DNA from: a virus
Length of the DNA: 53,908 nt
Virus record (IMG/VR): IMGVR_UViG_3300025154_000129
Coordinates: 1 to 53,908 of that record
Reading direction: 5' to 3' (one strand)
In this document: in pieces, positions 39,613-47,704 of the stretch
Numbering within the stretch: the first letter of the stretch is position 1
Layout: every line of letters begins with the position of its first letter
Made by a program: the position numbers and the translations under genes
Notes under the pieces: generated by a model
Seen by the model: only the letters and a program-made list of their open reading frames with translations
Told to the model about the DNA's origin: nothing
Databases searched by the model: none

Positions 39613-41073
39613 CTATAATTTGTAACTTATTTTTTCTTTCAAATAGCCATTCTGTTTAAGATACCGAGCAAGCTCAAGGATCATCTTATCAGAGGATAAA
39701 TAGTACGCTTTCATTTGAGATATATCTTTGGTGTTCTGTAGTACCATATCCCAAAAACGAGAAGCTAGGGTTGTAGGAGTCCACTTTAAGCCCACATCAC
39801 CTATTAACAGAGTTTTGTTATCTTCGTAAAACTTATGGATTTTATCAGAGGTGGAAATGAAAGCGTTGATGCTATCGACTGGGAGTTTGACGTTCACACC
39901 ATTGCCTAACACATGCTTCTTGAATCCATCTTGTATTATGTTTGTTACAGAAGGGTGAAGATCTAATCTAGGTTTTCGGATATACTCAGGTTCATTATGA
40001 AGGTAATGCAGAAAGTTCGATTTTCCATGTCGAGCTTGACTGAATGGATCATACAGGAATTTATTGATTGTCATTGATGATATCTTTGTTTTATCTACAG
40101 GATAAACATCGGTATCAGTCAAAGCAGAGTGGAAGTTATCGACTGCTGTTTTCCATTCATTAAAAGTATAACATCTAACATGACCATTATCATATAAACC
40201 TTTGAATATCTTGCCTAATTCAAACTTCCTCAAACTCGCTATACATTCAGCGTAAGATTTTGTGTTTTCTCTAGGAACATGTAGTCCTAATGATTTCCAA
40301 TAATCAAACAGAGGTCGTATTCTTTCAGGTATTACAGGAGTGTCTTTTTTCTTATCTTTTTCTGCTGATTGCTGAGAAACAGCACTAGCAGAGTTCCTCT
40401 TTCTTTTTACTATCTTTATTTCAGAAAAGTCATCGGGGGACGACGCGCCGACAGGGGATGAATTTGAAAAGCTTTTTTCTTTTTCTTGCGTAGCTTCAGC
40501 GGAGCGAGAAAAAGTTTCTTCTTTTTCTTTAGAAAAAGAAGTTTTCTTTCTTGATATTATTTTAATTAGTATTCTTAGTGTCATGGGAGCTGATTTTAGC
40601 TCCCCTGTGTTTAGCTTTTCTAAAAGTAGTCCCTCGTTCTTTAGCTCTTGTTCAAGTTCCTCTTTAGAAGCTAAAGCTTTTAGCCTAGGGGGAAGATCAA
40701 CAATATACCCCTGTTTGTCTAGTTCTTGTATCTGCCCTGTCATAAAATCGAAATTAAAAGGAGAGGCAGAGTAGGCCATGAAACCCTGTCTGACTTTGTT
40801 TTTTTCTTTGTCTCGTATCACTAAAGGGATAAAGTAACCGTGTGCCATGAGTTCTTCTATTGCAGATTGAATCGCTGTTGTTCCTTCAGGACTCTCTTCT
40901 TTCAGTTTTGTTATGTATGTGTGCCAGATCTCATTTTTGTTGCTTAATAGCCTACATAAGACTCCTCTAGCTCTGTAGGAAAGATTTTTGTCTCTTAACA
41001 GATCATTGGGTATTTGGGTGTAGTTTTCTTTGGGGGAGCAGTTTATTAGATCAGGAAACGGAAGACTTGTCAT
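39613..41073 (-). CDS. Replication initiator-like protein with winged-helix N-terminus
   Basis: 486 residues from ATG 41073 (AGGAGAGTAAGA upstream). YTQIPNDLLRDKNLSYRARG and GVLCRLLSNKNEIW are the usual opening of phage replisome-organiser proteins, where a winged helix binds the origin. A long Lys/Glu/Ser-rich linker (about 190-265) follows, then a helical region (IRPLFDYWKSLGLHVPRENT) seen in helicase-loader-type proteins. It lies directly upstream of the DnaB-like gene. Origin binding and loading of the helicase are inferred from gene order and the N-terminal pattern. Confidence 0.7.
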   Translation of the reverse strand: MTSLPFPDLINCSPKENYTQIPNDLLRDKNLSYRARGVLCRLLSNKNEIWHTYITKLKEESPEGTTAIQSAIEELMAHGYFIPLVIRDKEKNKVRQGFMAYSASPFNFDFMTGQIQELDKQGYIVDLPPRLKALASKEELEQELKNEGLLLEKLNTGELKSAPMTLRILIKIISRKKTSFSKEKEETFSRSAEATQEKEKSFSNSSPVGASSPDDFSEIKIVKRKRNSASAVSQQSAEKDKKKDTPVIPERIRPLFDYWKSLGLHVPRENTKSYAECIASLRKFELGKIFKGLYDNGHVRCYTFNEWKTAVDNFHSALTDTDVYPVDKTKISSMTINKFLYDPFSQARHGKSNFLHYLHNEPEYIRKPRLDLHPSVTNIIQDGFKKHVLGNGVNVKLPVDSINAFISTSDKIHKFYEDNKTLLIGDVGLKWTPTTLASRFWDMVLQNTKDISQMKAYYLSSDKMILELARYLKQNGYLKEKISYKL

Positions 41074-41803
41074 TCTTACTCTCCTCTGCGTGAATCTTAC
41101 TGTGGCATGTAAAACAAACACAAACCAGATCGTCCATATGCTCTAGTTCTTTTCCTAGTATTTTGTAGGTTGTGTGGTGTGTATTCAGATTTGTGTTTTC
41201 ACCGCAGAGTGAACATCTGAAGTTGGACCTTCTTTTTACTTCATAGGAAATTGCTTTCCAATATGGGGTTTGTAAAAAATCTTGATACCCCATTGATTTT
41301 ATTGTCTTTAGTGCGCGATAGGAAAAATCTTTGTTATAAAGTAGGAGATTTCTTACCAATTGAAATCTTTCTCTTTTTTTGACATGATCTCGCCAATAAC
41401 TTAAGGGATCTAAGATAGTGGTAAGAGTTTCCTCTTTATCCCTGCGTTCGTCTTCTTCTCTTTTTTCTTGCTTTTTGCGTCTGTTTTCTTTTCTATCCTC
41501 TTCGCATTCTTTACACAACCAGATACTTTTATTTATAGAGGAAATGTAATTAAGTATTTCTGTTTTGGTTGCATCTTTGGGATATAATAGGTTACAATCA
41601 GCACAGAAAAACTCTATAGTGGAATGAATATCTCCTCTAGTTTGTTTGGTTGTTTTTTCAAATAGGAGTTTTTCTTTGCTTTTGAATTGGGATAAAAACT
41701 GAACGTCCTCAAATGATAAGTATGACCCTCTAGGTATTACAGGATCTGTTATAAATTGCATAAAATAAGAAACAGCATCCCTATCGAGGGTTGATTCTTT
41801 CAT
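41051..41803 (-). CDS. HNH endonuclease-like protein
   Basis: 250 residues. The C-terminal 80 residues contain YWKAISYEVKRRSNFRCSLC, then NLNTHHTTYKILGKELEHMD and VCVCFTCHSKIH: the two CxxC pairs and the HH motif of an HNH nuclease of the McrA type. The N-terminal part has another zinc-ribbon-like set (FFCADCNLLYPK, WLCKECEEDR) and a very charged helix. It overlaps the initiator gene by 23 bases. It could be a homing-type or a phage-defence/recombination nuclease; the start lacks a good ribosome binding site. Confidence 0.8.
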   Translation of the reverse strand: MKESTLDRDAVSYFMQFITDPVIPRGSYLSFEDVQFLSQFKSKEKLLFEKTTKQTRGDIHSTIEFFCADCNLLYPKDATKTEILNYISSINKSIWLCKECEEDRKENRRKKQEKREEDERRDKEETLTTILDPLSYWRDHVKKRERFQLVRNLLLYNKDFSYRALKTIKSMGYQDFLQTPYWKAISYEVKRRSNFRCSLCGENTNLNTHHTTYKILGKELEHMDDLVCVCFTCHSKIHAEESKNDKSSVS

Positions 41804-41820
41804 TTTGGCAGACTTTCTTA

Positions 41821-42168
41821 TTACATTGCTTTTGAGGGTTTTGCTTCTTCGTATTCACTGAAGAATATTGATTCGGCTTGTTCTCTTTCTACCTTTGAAT
41901 TAAAGACAAGGTAAACAGAACCTGCGAAGCCTTTCTTAGCTCTGAAGCGGAATAGATGAACGTAGTTTTTCATTAAAAGTTCAGACCAGCCAGATCTTAC
42001 ACTCGATTCCCCATCGTCGCTTTCTTTTGTTAGGAATACTAGCTTGTCTCGATCTTGAGTTCCTGTTTTCATGAAAAAAGATAGCAGACCTTTAGCTTTT
42101 AAGCTCAGTTGCTTGTCAAACAAGAACTCATCAGAAGGTTGTTCAAATTTGTGTACGACAAATTTCAC
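41821..42168 (-). CDS. Small winged-helix-like DNA-binding protein
   Basis: 115 residues from GTG 42168, which follows AAGGAGCGAATA; the frame remains open further upstream, through the inverted repeat at 42239-42296, but has no start signal there. KFEQPSDEFLFDKQLSLKAK followed by GLLSFFMKTGTQDRDKLVFL matches the winged-helix opening of phage replication organisers, including the larger protein at 39613-41073. It may compete with or assist that protein, or act as a regulator. A possible -35 box (TTGACA, 42242-42237) lies upstream. Confidence 0.65.
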   Translation of the reverse strand: MKFVVHKFEQPSDEFLFDKQLSLKAKGLLSFFMKTGTQDRDKLVFLTKESDDGESSVRSGWSELLMKNYVHLFRFRAKKGFAGSVYLVFNSKVEREQAESIFFSEYEEAKPSKAM

Positions 42169-42210
42169 TATTCGCTCCTTATTATTTGTTTGTTTGTACA
42201 AATGTGAAAC

Positions 42211-42242
42211 TATAATGAACATAAGATGATACGAACTGTCAA
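42211..42242 (-). promoter_or_regulatory. Candidate promoter for the winged-helix and HNH genes
   Basis: On the - strand TTGACA (42242-42237) is a perfect -35 box; the best -10 match, CATTAT, is 19 bases on, a long spacer. On the + strand TATAAT occurs at 42211-42216 without a good -35. The TTGACA box begins at the end of the large inverted repeat. Confidence 0.35.
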
Positions 42243-42296
42243 GCAAAAATATGTTAGAGAAAAAGATAGCACATCCTCTAACATATTTTTGCTTGA
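42239..42296. terminator. Perfect 21-bp inverted repeat, probable terminator
   Basis: Arms 42239-42259 and 42276-42296 are exact reverse complements, with a 16-base loop. On the - strand it starts 6 bases after the stop of the gene at 42303-42545 and runs into the candidate promoter of the next operon. The arms are AT-rich and there is no T run beyond them, so strong RNA folding, rather than a classic intrinsic terminator, is the safe statement. Confidence 0.55.
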
Positions 42297-42302
42297 TTCG
42301 TC

Positions 42303-42545
42303 CTACTTCTCGCCTAATTTCCACCCATGTTTCTTTTCCATACATCTTGTGATTTCATAAGTTGCTCTAAGGTTGCTTGTGTAAGGGCCTTTCGTCACAG
42401 CTTCTTTTTCACAGTCATACATATCCTTTTCAAATCGAGCCAATTTAGCTGAAGGACTTTCTACAGGTTGATAATTAAGGTAGAAATACAGTCCCCCTCC
42501 CACGATCCCTGTTCCAAATATAAAACCTATGATTAGTTTTTTCAT
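42303..42545 (-). CDS. Small membrane-anchored protein
   Basis: 80 residues. An N-terminal hydrophobic segment (LIIGFIFGTGIVGGGLYFYL) with MKK in front could be an uncleaved signal anchor; no lipobox is present. The remaining 55 residues are charged, with cysteines in KDMYDCEKEAV and EITRCMEKKHGW that might form a disulfide outside the cytoplasm. ATG 42545 is behind AGGAAA. The function is unknown. Confidence 0.6.
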   Translation of the reverse strand: MKKLIIGFIFGTGIVGGGLYFYLNYQPVESPSAKLARFEKDMYDCEKEAVTKGPYTSNLRATYEITRCMEKKHGWKLGEK

Positions 42546-42556
42546 TGTGCTATTTC

Positions 42557-43636
42557 CTAATATTCAAATGGTAGATCTTCACATTGAAAACCTGCTGCGC
42601 CTTTGTGACCACCACCGCCGAAGGACTTGGCGATAGCGCCGCAGTCGATGTCGGCTTTGGTGGAGTAGAGCGAGACGTTCCACTTTTTGTCAGAGCGTCG
42701 GCAGAAGGTGATCATGAGGTCGTAGGGTTCGATGTGGCCAAGACCATTACATCGAGGACAAACTCCTACATCAAGATCAATATGTGGTAAGTAATCGCAG
42801 TCCTTCCTCCGCACCGAATCAAACACCTTCGAGTTGGACATGCCAATGTTGAGGGCGATGGCTTTGTAGGTTACATACTTATTATCTGGAAATGTAGCTT
42901 GTTGTCTATAGCAAGCTTCTAAATGGGTTTTGGGGGGATTAGTGAGATAATTAATCCTTGTTTCAAACCCATACATCTGCACATATCGGCGCTTTTGTTC
43001 GTCATCGTAGCGGAGGAGGAGTTTGCCTTCTTGTACAAATCGCTCCAAAAGAGTATTCCCGCCAACAAGAACACAACCATGATCGTGAAGAAACCACTGC
43101 TCCCAATTCGCCATAGCGTGGTCGCTGTGAGGATTGTATGGATTCATATCCTCCATCCTCATCCGCATCTGGAATGGTAGAACCATCGGCTCAAGCTTGT
43201 GGCCCTGGTAGGTCCAGGAATCGTAAAGGGAGAGGAGTTTGACAGCGAGAGGAACGGGTCTGTCAGGAAAGAGATATTCCCAAGTGAGTTCACAGGCAGC
43301 TTTGGAAGTATCTCGTTTCCCTAGGATAAGATATCCGTTCCCCGTTAATTTAATAGTAAGTCGTAAATCTCCACTATGTTCATTAATAGCACTTGAATGG
43401 TGATCTATCCATATTAGATCTCCGCCTACGAATTGATGTAGTTTTATCATTTCGTTGAAAGGTTGGAGGCAGAAATCTGTCATAAATACTTTATCATCAT
43501 GCTTGATTTCATCCCAAGGAAACTCATCCCCATAGTTAATTGGGTGCATTACAACACCCGGAAAGCAGAACTTGACGATGGCGCCGGAACAGTGCCCGTC
43601 GAGGTCACACCCGTGGTAAAAACAATGAATAGCCAT
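42557..43636 (-). CDS. DHH/DHHA1 phosphoesterase
   Basis: 359 residues from ATG 43636 (AAAAGGAGAATAAAA upstream). FYHGCDLDGHCSGAIVK, MTDFCLQP and LIWIDHHSSAINEHSGD are the DHH motifs that hold two metal ions; SFGGGGHKGAAGFQ is the DHHA1 tail motif. Members degrade short RNA (nanoRNase) or cyclic dinucleotides. A CPRCNGLGH knuckle is inserted before the DHHA1 part. The gene is a patchwork of GC-rich and AT-rich blocks, unlike its neighbours, suggesting recent acquisition. Cleavage of a host defence signal such as a cyclic dinucleotide is possible, but cannot be decided from sequence. Confidence 0.85.
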   Translation of the reverse strand: MAIHCFYHGCDLDGHCSGAIVKFCFPGVVMHPINYGDEFPWDEIKHDDKVFMTDFCLQPFNEMIKLHQFVGGDLIWIDHHSSAINEHSGDLRLTIKLTGNGYLILGKRDTSKAACELTWEYLFPDRPVPLAVKLLSLYDSWTYQGHKLEPMVLPFQMRMRMEDMNPYNPHSDHAMANWEQWFLHDHGCVLVGGNTLLERFVQEGKLLLRYDDEQKRRYVQMYGFETRINYLTNPPKTHLEACYRQQATFPDNKYVTYKAIALNIGMSNSKVFDSVRRKDCDYLPHIDLDVGVCPRCNGLGHIEPYDLMITFCRRSDKKWNVSLYSTKADIDCGAIAKSFGGGGHKGAAGFQCEDLPFEY

Positions 43637-43656
43637 TTTTATTCTCCTTTTCTTTT

Positions 43657-43848
43657 TCACATCAGATCTGTTTCAGATACTTTTAGGTCAACACCTTCTA
43701 TGAGATAGACCTTATCCCTTGTTTCTCCTATTCAGTAAATTTCTGCTTTCATCATTGTAGGTTTATTAAAGGGCTCGATAAATCCAATCGTAAATCCTAT
43801 CCAGATAATTAACAGCAAAAACGTCAGGATAAAATCTTTTTTGTTCAT
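43657..43848 (-). CDS. Small membrane protein interrupted by an in-frame TGA
   Basis: ATG 43848 (AAGGGGGAATAA upstream) opens MNKKDFILTFLLLIIWIGFT, one membrane span, and reaches a TGA at 43734-43732 after 38 codons. The same frame continues for 24 coding-like codons (ETRDKVYLIEGVDLKVSETD) to a second TGA at 43659-43657, just before the next ribosome binding site. Either the product is 38 residues, or the stop is read through, or the gene is mutated. No start codon is available for the second part by itself. Confidence 0.45.
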
Positions 43849-44067
43849 TTATTCCCCCTTCTGCAAGCTCCCTCTTGCTACGAGTTGTGTTGAAAAAGTT
43901 TCTTTCCCTGTCAATGCATCTCTTTTATTGACTTTTATCCACAGCAATTCAGGGGAAGATATAGACTCAATCAATCCCTCTGTTACTTTCTTGTCCATCT
44001 TGTGGAGAATTCTTACTCTTTGTCCTACTCTTAATCCGCTTTCGTTTGATGAAAATGCTTCTCGCAT
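43849..44067 (-). CDS. Hypothetical small protein
   Basis: 72 residues. GLRVGQRVRILHKMDKKVTE and ELLWIKVNKRDALTG have the alternating pattern of a small beta barrel (KOW or SH3-like), as found in nucleic-acid-binding proteins. It ends one base before ATG 43848. Its first 100 bases overlap the end of the HTH gene at 43967-44311 in another frame. The ribosome binding site (GGGAAG) is modest. The function is unknown. Confidence 0.55.
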   Translation of the reverse strand: MREAFSSNESGLRVGQRVRILHKMDKKVTEGLIESISSPELLWIKVNKRDALTGKETFSTQLVARGSLQKGE

Positions 44068-44311
44068 CGTTCTTCCCTGTAGTTATAGAGTTTATGTTGA
44101 TGAGTAGAGGGGCACTTTTGCTCCCTATTCGTGCCCCATCAACTCTACCATTTCTGAACATTGTATATATGCCCATTCTTGACATTTTTATTACTTTGCT
44201 TGCTTGTACTACAGTTAGCCATATTCCCTCAGGCAACTCATCCTTTGATTTTACTATCAAAGGATCCTTGAGTGCTTCTATTCTTTTGCTGCTGGGTGAT
44301 AGATAGGACAT
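43967..44311 (-). CDS. Small HTH (excisionase-like) DNA-binding protein
   Basis: 114 residues from ATG 44311 (GTGGAG upstream). WLTVVQASKVIKMSRMGIYT, then MFRNGRVDGARIGSKSAP, is the winged-helix pattern of MerR/excisionase-type proteins. The last 40 residues are low-complexity and basic (KRKRIKSRTKSKNSPQ) and overlap the next gene over 101 bases. The region before 44067 is therefore read in two frames. A regulatory role is likely by fold; the C-terminal tail may be of lesser importance. Confidence 0.6.
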   Translation of the reverse strand: MSYLSPSSKRIEALKDPLIVKSKDELPEGIWLTVVQASKVIKMSRMGIYTMFRNGRVDGARIGSKSAPLLININSITTGKNDARSIFIKRKRIKSRTKSKNSPQDGQESNRGID

Positions 44312-44332
44312 CACTTTACTCCACTAGATTTA

Positions 44333-45265
44333 TTATCTCCCAAATACTTCTTTTCTAATCCATCTGACATCAGAATCAGATAGATCATCTGGATCACCTT
44401 GTTTTAGTTGGAGAACTTCAACTTTATTCTTTGGCATAAAGACTGCTAGATCCCAAGCTAATTTATCAGCTTGTTCTTCTGCCCCTGCGTCGTACATCAC
44501 AAAAGCTCTTTTTAGTTTCCAGATAAGAATTCTTATTTGGGCTTTTGTGTATTCAACTCCAAATGTAGCAATAGCTCCATCTCCTATTCTCCATTGATCG
44601 AGAATGCCTTCAACTACAATTCCTACATCTCCGCAAGAATCAATTCCGTAAATACATTCCTTGCTGAATAAGATTGACTTTTCATGTGAGGCTGCTTTAT
44701 ACCTCTCATTCAACTTCTTTGTTGTGTCTATCCCTACATACGTCATGATCTTGTGTTCCATGTAAACAGGAACGATAATCCTATACTTGTGATCCCCGTA
44801 TTGGGGACAAGCATAGAGGTCGTACTTAGGAACAACAATGTCAGGATCATAACGTCTGCTGTAAAGATAGTTCATGTGAACAGGCAAGAATACTTTACGG
44901 GCATCAGAAGGCAGAATGTGATCGCTCTCTGTTTTCCTTTGAAACTTATCTTCGGTCCTCAAGTGAATTAGAGTTCGATCTTTGTACTTCTCAAGTATAG
45001 CATTGATAGCTGACCAAGAGCACTTCTCCTTTTCTTTGATTAAATGAGTGATGTTTCCTTTCTTTCCACATCTCCAACAGTGAATGTAATTTCTTGTGAA
45101 TCTTGGATTTGATAGGTTAATTCCAAGATGAAATGCGGGGTCGTTGTCACAGAAAGGACAACAAACCCCTATCCAACCAGAACCTACATCTTGCCCTGTA
45201 GTCTGATAAGATATTCCTCTTGACGTGAGCCAAGATTGAGTATCAAAGATTTCAGATAGATCCAT
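44333..45265 (-). CDS. DnaG-like primase
   Basis: 310 residues. The N-terminal zinc ribbon is VCCPFCDNDPAFHLG...IHCWRCGKKGN (Cys36, Cys39, Cys63, Cys66). The TOPRIM part includes GIVVEGILDQWRIGDG, with the key glutamate, and AFVMYDAGAEEQADKLA, where a DxG replaces the usual DxD. The RNA-polymerase core region between them (YRIIVPVYMEHKIMTYVGID) fits phage primases. The C-terminal helicase-binding domain of bacterial DnaG is missing. It starts where the helicase gene stops. It should make RNA primers for the polymerase at 26380-29058. Confidence 0.9.
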   Translation of the reverse strand: MDLSEIFDTQSWLTSRGISYQTTGQDVGSGWIGVCCPFCDNDPAFHLGINLSNPRFTRNYIHCWRCGKKGNITHLIKEKEKCSWSAINAILEKYKDRTLIHLRTEDKFQRKTESDHILPSDARKVFLPVHMNYLYSRRYDPDIVVPKYDLYACPQYGDHKYRIIVPVYMEHKIMTYVGIDTTKKLNERYKAASHEKSILFSKECIYGIDSCGDVGIVVEGILDQWRIGDGAIATFGVEYTKAQIRILIWKLKRAFVMYDAGAEEQADKLAWDLAVFMPKNKVEVLQLKQGDPDDLSDSDVRWIRKEVFGR

Positions 45266-46747
45266 CTAATCTACTCTCATTCGTCTTTGTATAAATTCTC
45301 TCATTGTCAGAAATTCCCAGTTATTATCTCTGTAGATTTTCATCCTTTCTTCAAAGTGAGCTTCAAACCATCTGTGGATGTTGTCTTGGTACTCGACTAT
45401 CAAAACTTCATTCTTGTCCTTCGTTTTTCTTGTCCCTCTCCCCACAGTCTGCAAAGTCATGATTTCCGATTTACCGCCCGAGGCGTTCAAGATACAGTCT
45501 ATAGCAGGGATATCAATTGCTTCTCTCCATACTACATTAGCGATACAACATTTGATTTCCCCTGTTTTGAAAACTTTTTTGAACTCTTCTCTGGTATCAT
45601 CACTCAAGTTACCATGAACGAAAGGAACATAAGTGTCTGATACTTCTCGGAACATATCTCGAATAATTTTCCCATGCTCTACCCGAGATACCATGACAAG
45701 AGTATTCAGATTGTTTTCTGTCAAGAATTTGATATCCTTGACAATTTCTTGATTTCTCAAAAAGTTCTCAACTACCCCTCTGTTGTACGCCTCAATGTAG
45801 TTTTTTACAGATCGAATGCGAACGGTTTGAGGAACTTCTCTAACGCAGATTTTGGGAGAAGCTAATATTCCTAACTCTTCTCCATCTGCTATTGAGACTT
45901 CAGCAACAACAGGACCGAACATAGCTTCAAGAGCCATCATCTTTTCGTCTGTATCAGGTAGAGTAGCTGTGAATGCTAAACGAATAGGAGCAGGGATTTG
46001 TTCAAGTAAGGTGAAGTATTGGGATTTTCTGGAATTACAGTGATGGCCCTCATCAAGTAAGATAACCTCTACGTTTTTGAAATGTTCGATTTCTTTTTCT
46101 AAGGATTGTCGTGTAGCAAGAACGATCCTTTCTCCTTGCCAAGTTTTAACTCCCGCCCCTAATATGCCAAACTTGAATTTGAACTCTTTCAAGTCTGAGG
46201 CAAGTTGAAGCAATAGTCCCTTTTTGTCACAAAGGAACAGAATCTTTTTATCAGGGAATGCAGACATGATTCCCATAATGACAATGCTCTTCCCGAAACC
46301 CGTAAAAGCTTTGATGATTCCTCTTTGGTTCTTTACTGCTTGATCTACCAGAGCCAATTGATCCGCTCTGAAGTTCTTGAAAACTCTACCGTCTGAGAAT
46401 ACAGTGATAGGTAGAAAAGGATCTTTGAAAGGGATTCTTGGTTTTGCGTTTGTTACTCTGACTTCCATTTCATTTTGAGAACAGAACTCGACAAGTCTAG
46501 GTAGTAGACCTGTGTGAAAGTACAAAGCTCTGCCTGTTTTTTTCATCATAGATTTGATGGACTTCTCTTTGCTTCTTGATCCGAATCGGTTAGGGAGCCA
46601 AACCTCTGTTTCGTAGCTCAGTCCTGATTTTATGTAAGGGGCAAGTTTAGGATCAGTAGCACACCAAATAGGGTTTACTATCGTGACAGGGATCTCAAGT
46701 ACATCCTTACTTCCCTCTTCGCTTCTCTTATCTTGTCTCTCGTCCAT
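45266..46747 (-). CDS. Superfamily 2 DNA helicase, UvsW-like
   Basis: 493 residues. The motifs are: FRADQLALVDQAV (Q-like), AFTGFGKSIVIM (motif I, about 147-158), VILLDEGHHCNS (motif II, DEGH), AFTATLPDTD (motif III), TLVMVSRVEHGKII and VPFVHGNLSDDTR (motifs IV), NVVWREAIDIPAIDCIL (motif V) and QTVGRGTRKTKDKN (motif VI). The N-terminal 110 residues form a small extra domain like that of T4 UvsW, which rewinds DNA and handles branches. Its first 70 bases overlap the gene at 46678-46992. It connects with the recombination genes of the phage. Confidence 0.9.
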   Translation of the reverse strand: MDERQDKRSEEGSKDVLEIPVTIVNPIWCATDPKLAPYIKSGLSYETEVWLPNRFGSRSKEKSIKSMMKKTGRALYFHTGLLPRLVEFCSQNEMEVRVTNAKPRIPFKDPFLPITVFSDGRVFKNFRADQLALVDQAVKNQRGIIKAFTGFGKSIVIMGIMSAFPDKKILFLCDKKGLLLQLASDLKEFKFKFGILGAGVKTWQGERIVLATRQSLEKEIEHFKNVEVILLDEGHHCNSRKSQYFTLLEQIPAPIRLAFTATLPDTDEKMMALEAMFGPVVAEVSIADGEELGILASPKICVREVPQTVRIRSVKNYIEAYNRGVVENFLRNQEIVKDIKFLTENNLNTLVMVSRVEHGKIIRDMFREVSDTYVPFVHGNLSDDTREEFKKVFKTGEIKCCIANVVWREAIDIPAIDCILNASGGKSEIMTLQTVGRGTRKTKDKNEVLIVEYQDNIHRWFEAHFEERMKIYRDNNWEFLTMREFIQRRMRVD

Positions 46748-46992
46748 TTCAGTTCCTTTTTTGCAAGTTCCATCAAGTTTTGTGGTTCAACCTCTTCAAA
46801 GTCTTCCGCTTTTTTTAGGCAGAAAGACATTAAGGTTTTGGCTTTCTTAGAAAGTTCAGGCTTGTTTATTTCCTCTTGTAGTATCAAGAGAGTTTCTGGA
46901 TCAAGACATTCAGATTGAATATCTTCCAATCTAGGGGAGAAAGTCTCCTCTGATTTCCATAGAATCTTGTAAGCGATTTCAAGATTGGTCAT
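46678..46992 (-). CDS. Hypothetical helical protein
   Basis: 104 residues, helical and charged (LEIAYKILWKSEETFSPRLE, LMELAKKELKWTRDKIREAK). ATG 46992 follows AGGAGAAGGAGAA. Its last 70 bases overlap the helicase start, which has its own site (AAAGGAACTGAA). No motif is recognised. Confidence 0.55.
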   Translation of the reverse strand: MTNLEIAYKILWKSEETFSPRLEDIQSECLDPETLLILQEEINKPELSKKAKTLMSFCLKKAEDFEEVEPQNLMELAKKELKWTRDKIREAKREVRMYLRSLSR

Positions 46993-47317
46993 TTCTCCTT
47001 CTCCTCACTATTACAGGTTCTTGATTGTTTCTTACACCTCTACGGGAAGCAACAAGATCATGGAATTGAGGACAGTTGATGCAAGTCTCTTCTTTTTGTT
47101 TGTACTTGTGGAAACAAACTTCCACTTTCATTCTGTACCCTGTGTTGTCGCAGAAAAAGTAGTTATGAATAGCAAAGTGTTTACAGGTTTCTTCATTTTC
47201 TGTGATAGGCTGTTCTTTGAAAGGACATAGCCGTAGGTGTGCATCGAATTCGTCTGTTCTTCGGTATCTCTTGGGTGTAGTCTCCCAATGCTCGCAATAT
47301 CTGCATATTTTTGCCAT
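46979..47317 (-). CDS. Cysteine-rich protein with basic C-terminal tail
   Basis: 112 residues. ICRYCEHW at the start, CPFKEQ, TCKHFAIHNYFFCDN, VCFHKYKQ and CINCPQFHD supply about nine cysteines and several histidines, enough for two zinc sites. The C-terminus NNQEPVIVRRRRNDQS resembles the ends of the ssDNA-binding protein (VVARRRRR) and of the protein at 49091-49450 (EEPVIVKRNR). ATG 47317 follows AGGAGGAATAA. The function is unknown. Confidence 0.6.
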   Translation of the reverse strand: MAKICRYCEHWETTPKRYRRTDEFDAHLRLCPFKEQPITENEETCKHFAIHNYFFCDNTGYRMKVEVCFHKYKQKEETCINCPQFHDLVASRRGVRNNQEPVIVRRRRNDQS

Positions 47318-47326
47318 TTATTCCTC

Positions 47327-47704
47327 CTATTTTTCGGTTAGAATGTTAAGTATTTCTTCAGGTTCTATGTATTCTCTGATAGAATCACTTTCGGAGTATG
47401 CTGTAATAAGGGAATAACCAGAATCATTTTCAAGACAATTGCCATGCTGTTCTTGATATTCACAGCCTTCGCAAAAATTGGGATCGTCGTAGAATAAGAC
47501 GCAGAATGGACATAACGCAGAATCTTTGTAATATTTGTTATTGATGTTGTCTATCATAACGGAAATTGCTTCCTCAGCTTTTCCGTCAGTCAAAGAGCGC
47601 AGAGCTTTTGCGTCTTCTTCATTGAAGAAAATCTTTTGGAATTCTTCAGGCAAACAAGATTGTTTGTATTCCATGACTTTTATAAGTCGCTCTTGGTTTG
47701 TCAT
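47327..47704 (-). CDS. Hypothetical protein with CxxC pairs
   Basis: 125 residues from ATG 47704 (AAAGGAAAAAAAAGAA upstream); the longer frame lacks a site. The first half is helical (QERLIKVMEYKQSCLPEEFQ). LCPFCVLFYDDPNFCEGCEY then gives two CxxC pairs for zinc. The acidic C-terminus (YIEPEEILNIL) ends the protein. It begins inside the end of the gene at 47646-47882. The function is unknown. Confidence 0.55.
   Translation of the reverse strand: MTNQERLIKVMEYKQSCLPEEFQKIFFNEEDAKALRSLTDGKAEEAISVMIDNINNKYYKDSALCPFCVLFYDDPNFCEGCEYQEQHGNCLENDSGYSLITAYSESDSIREYIEPEEILNILTEK

Noticed and set aside
41821-42300. Longer N-terminus of the winged-helix protein running through the 21-bp inverted repeat
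   Set aside because: GTG 42168 has a fitting ribosome binding site; the upstream frame has none and crosses the hairpin and promoter-like region.
43657-43848. Genome-wide recoding of TGA
   Set aside because: Many well-supported genes here end in TGA overlapping the next ATG, so TGA serves as a normal stop in this phage.
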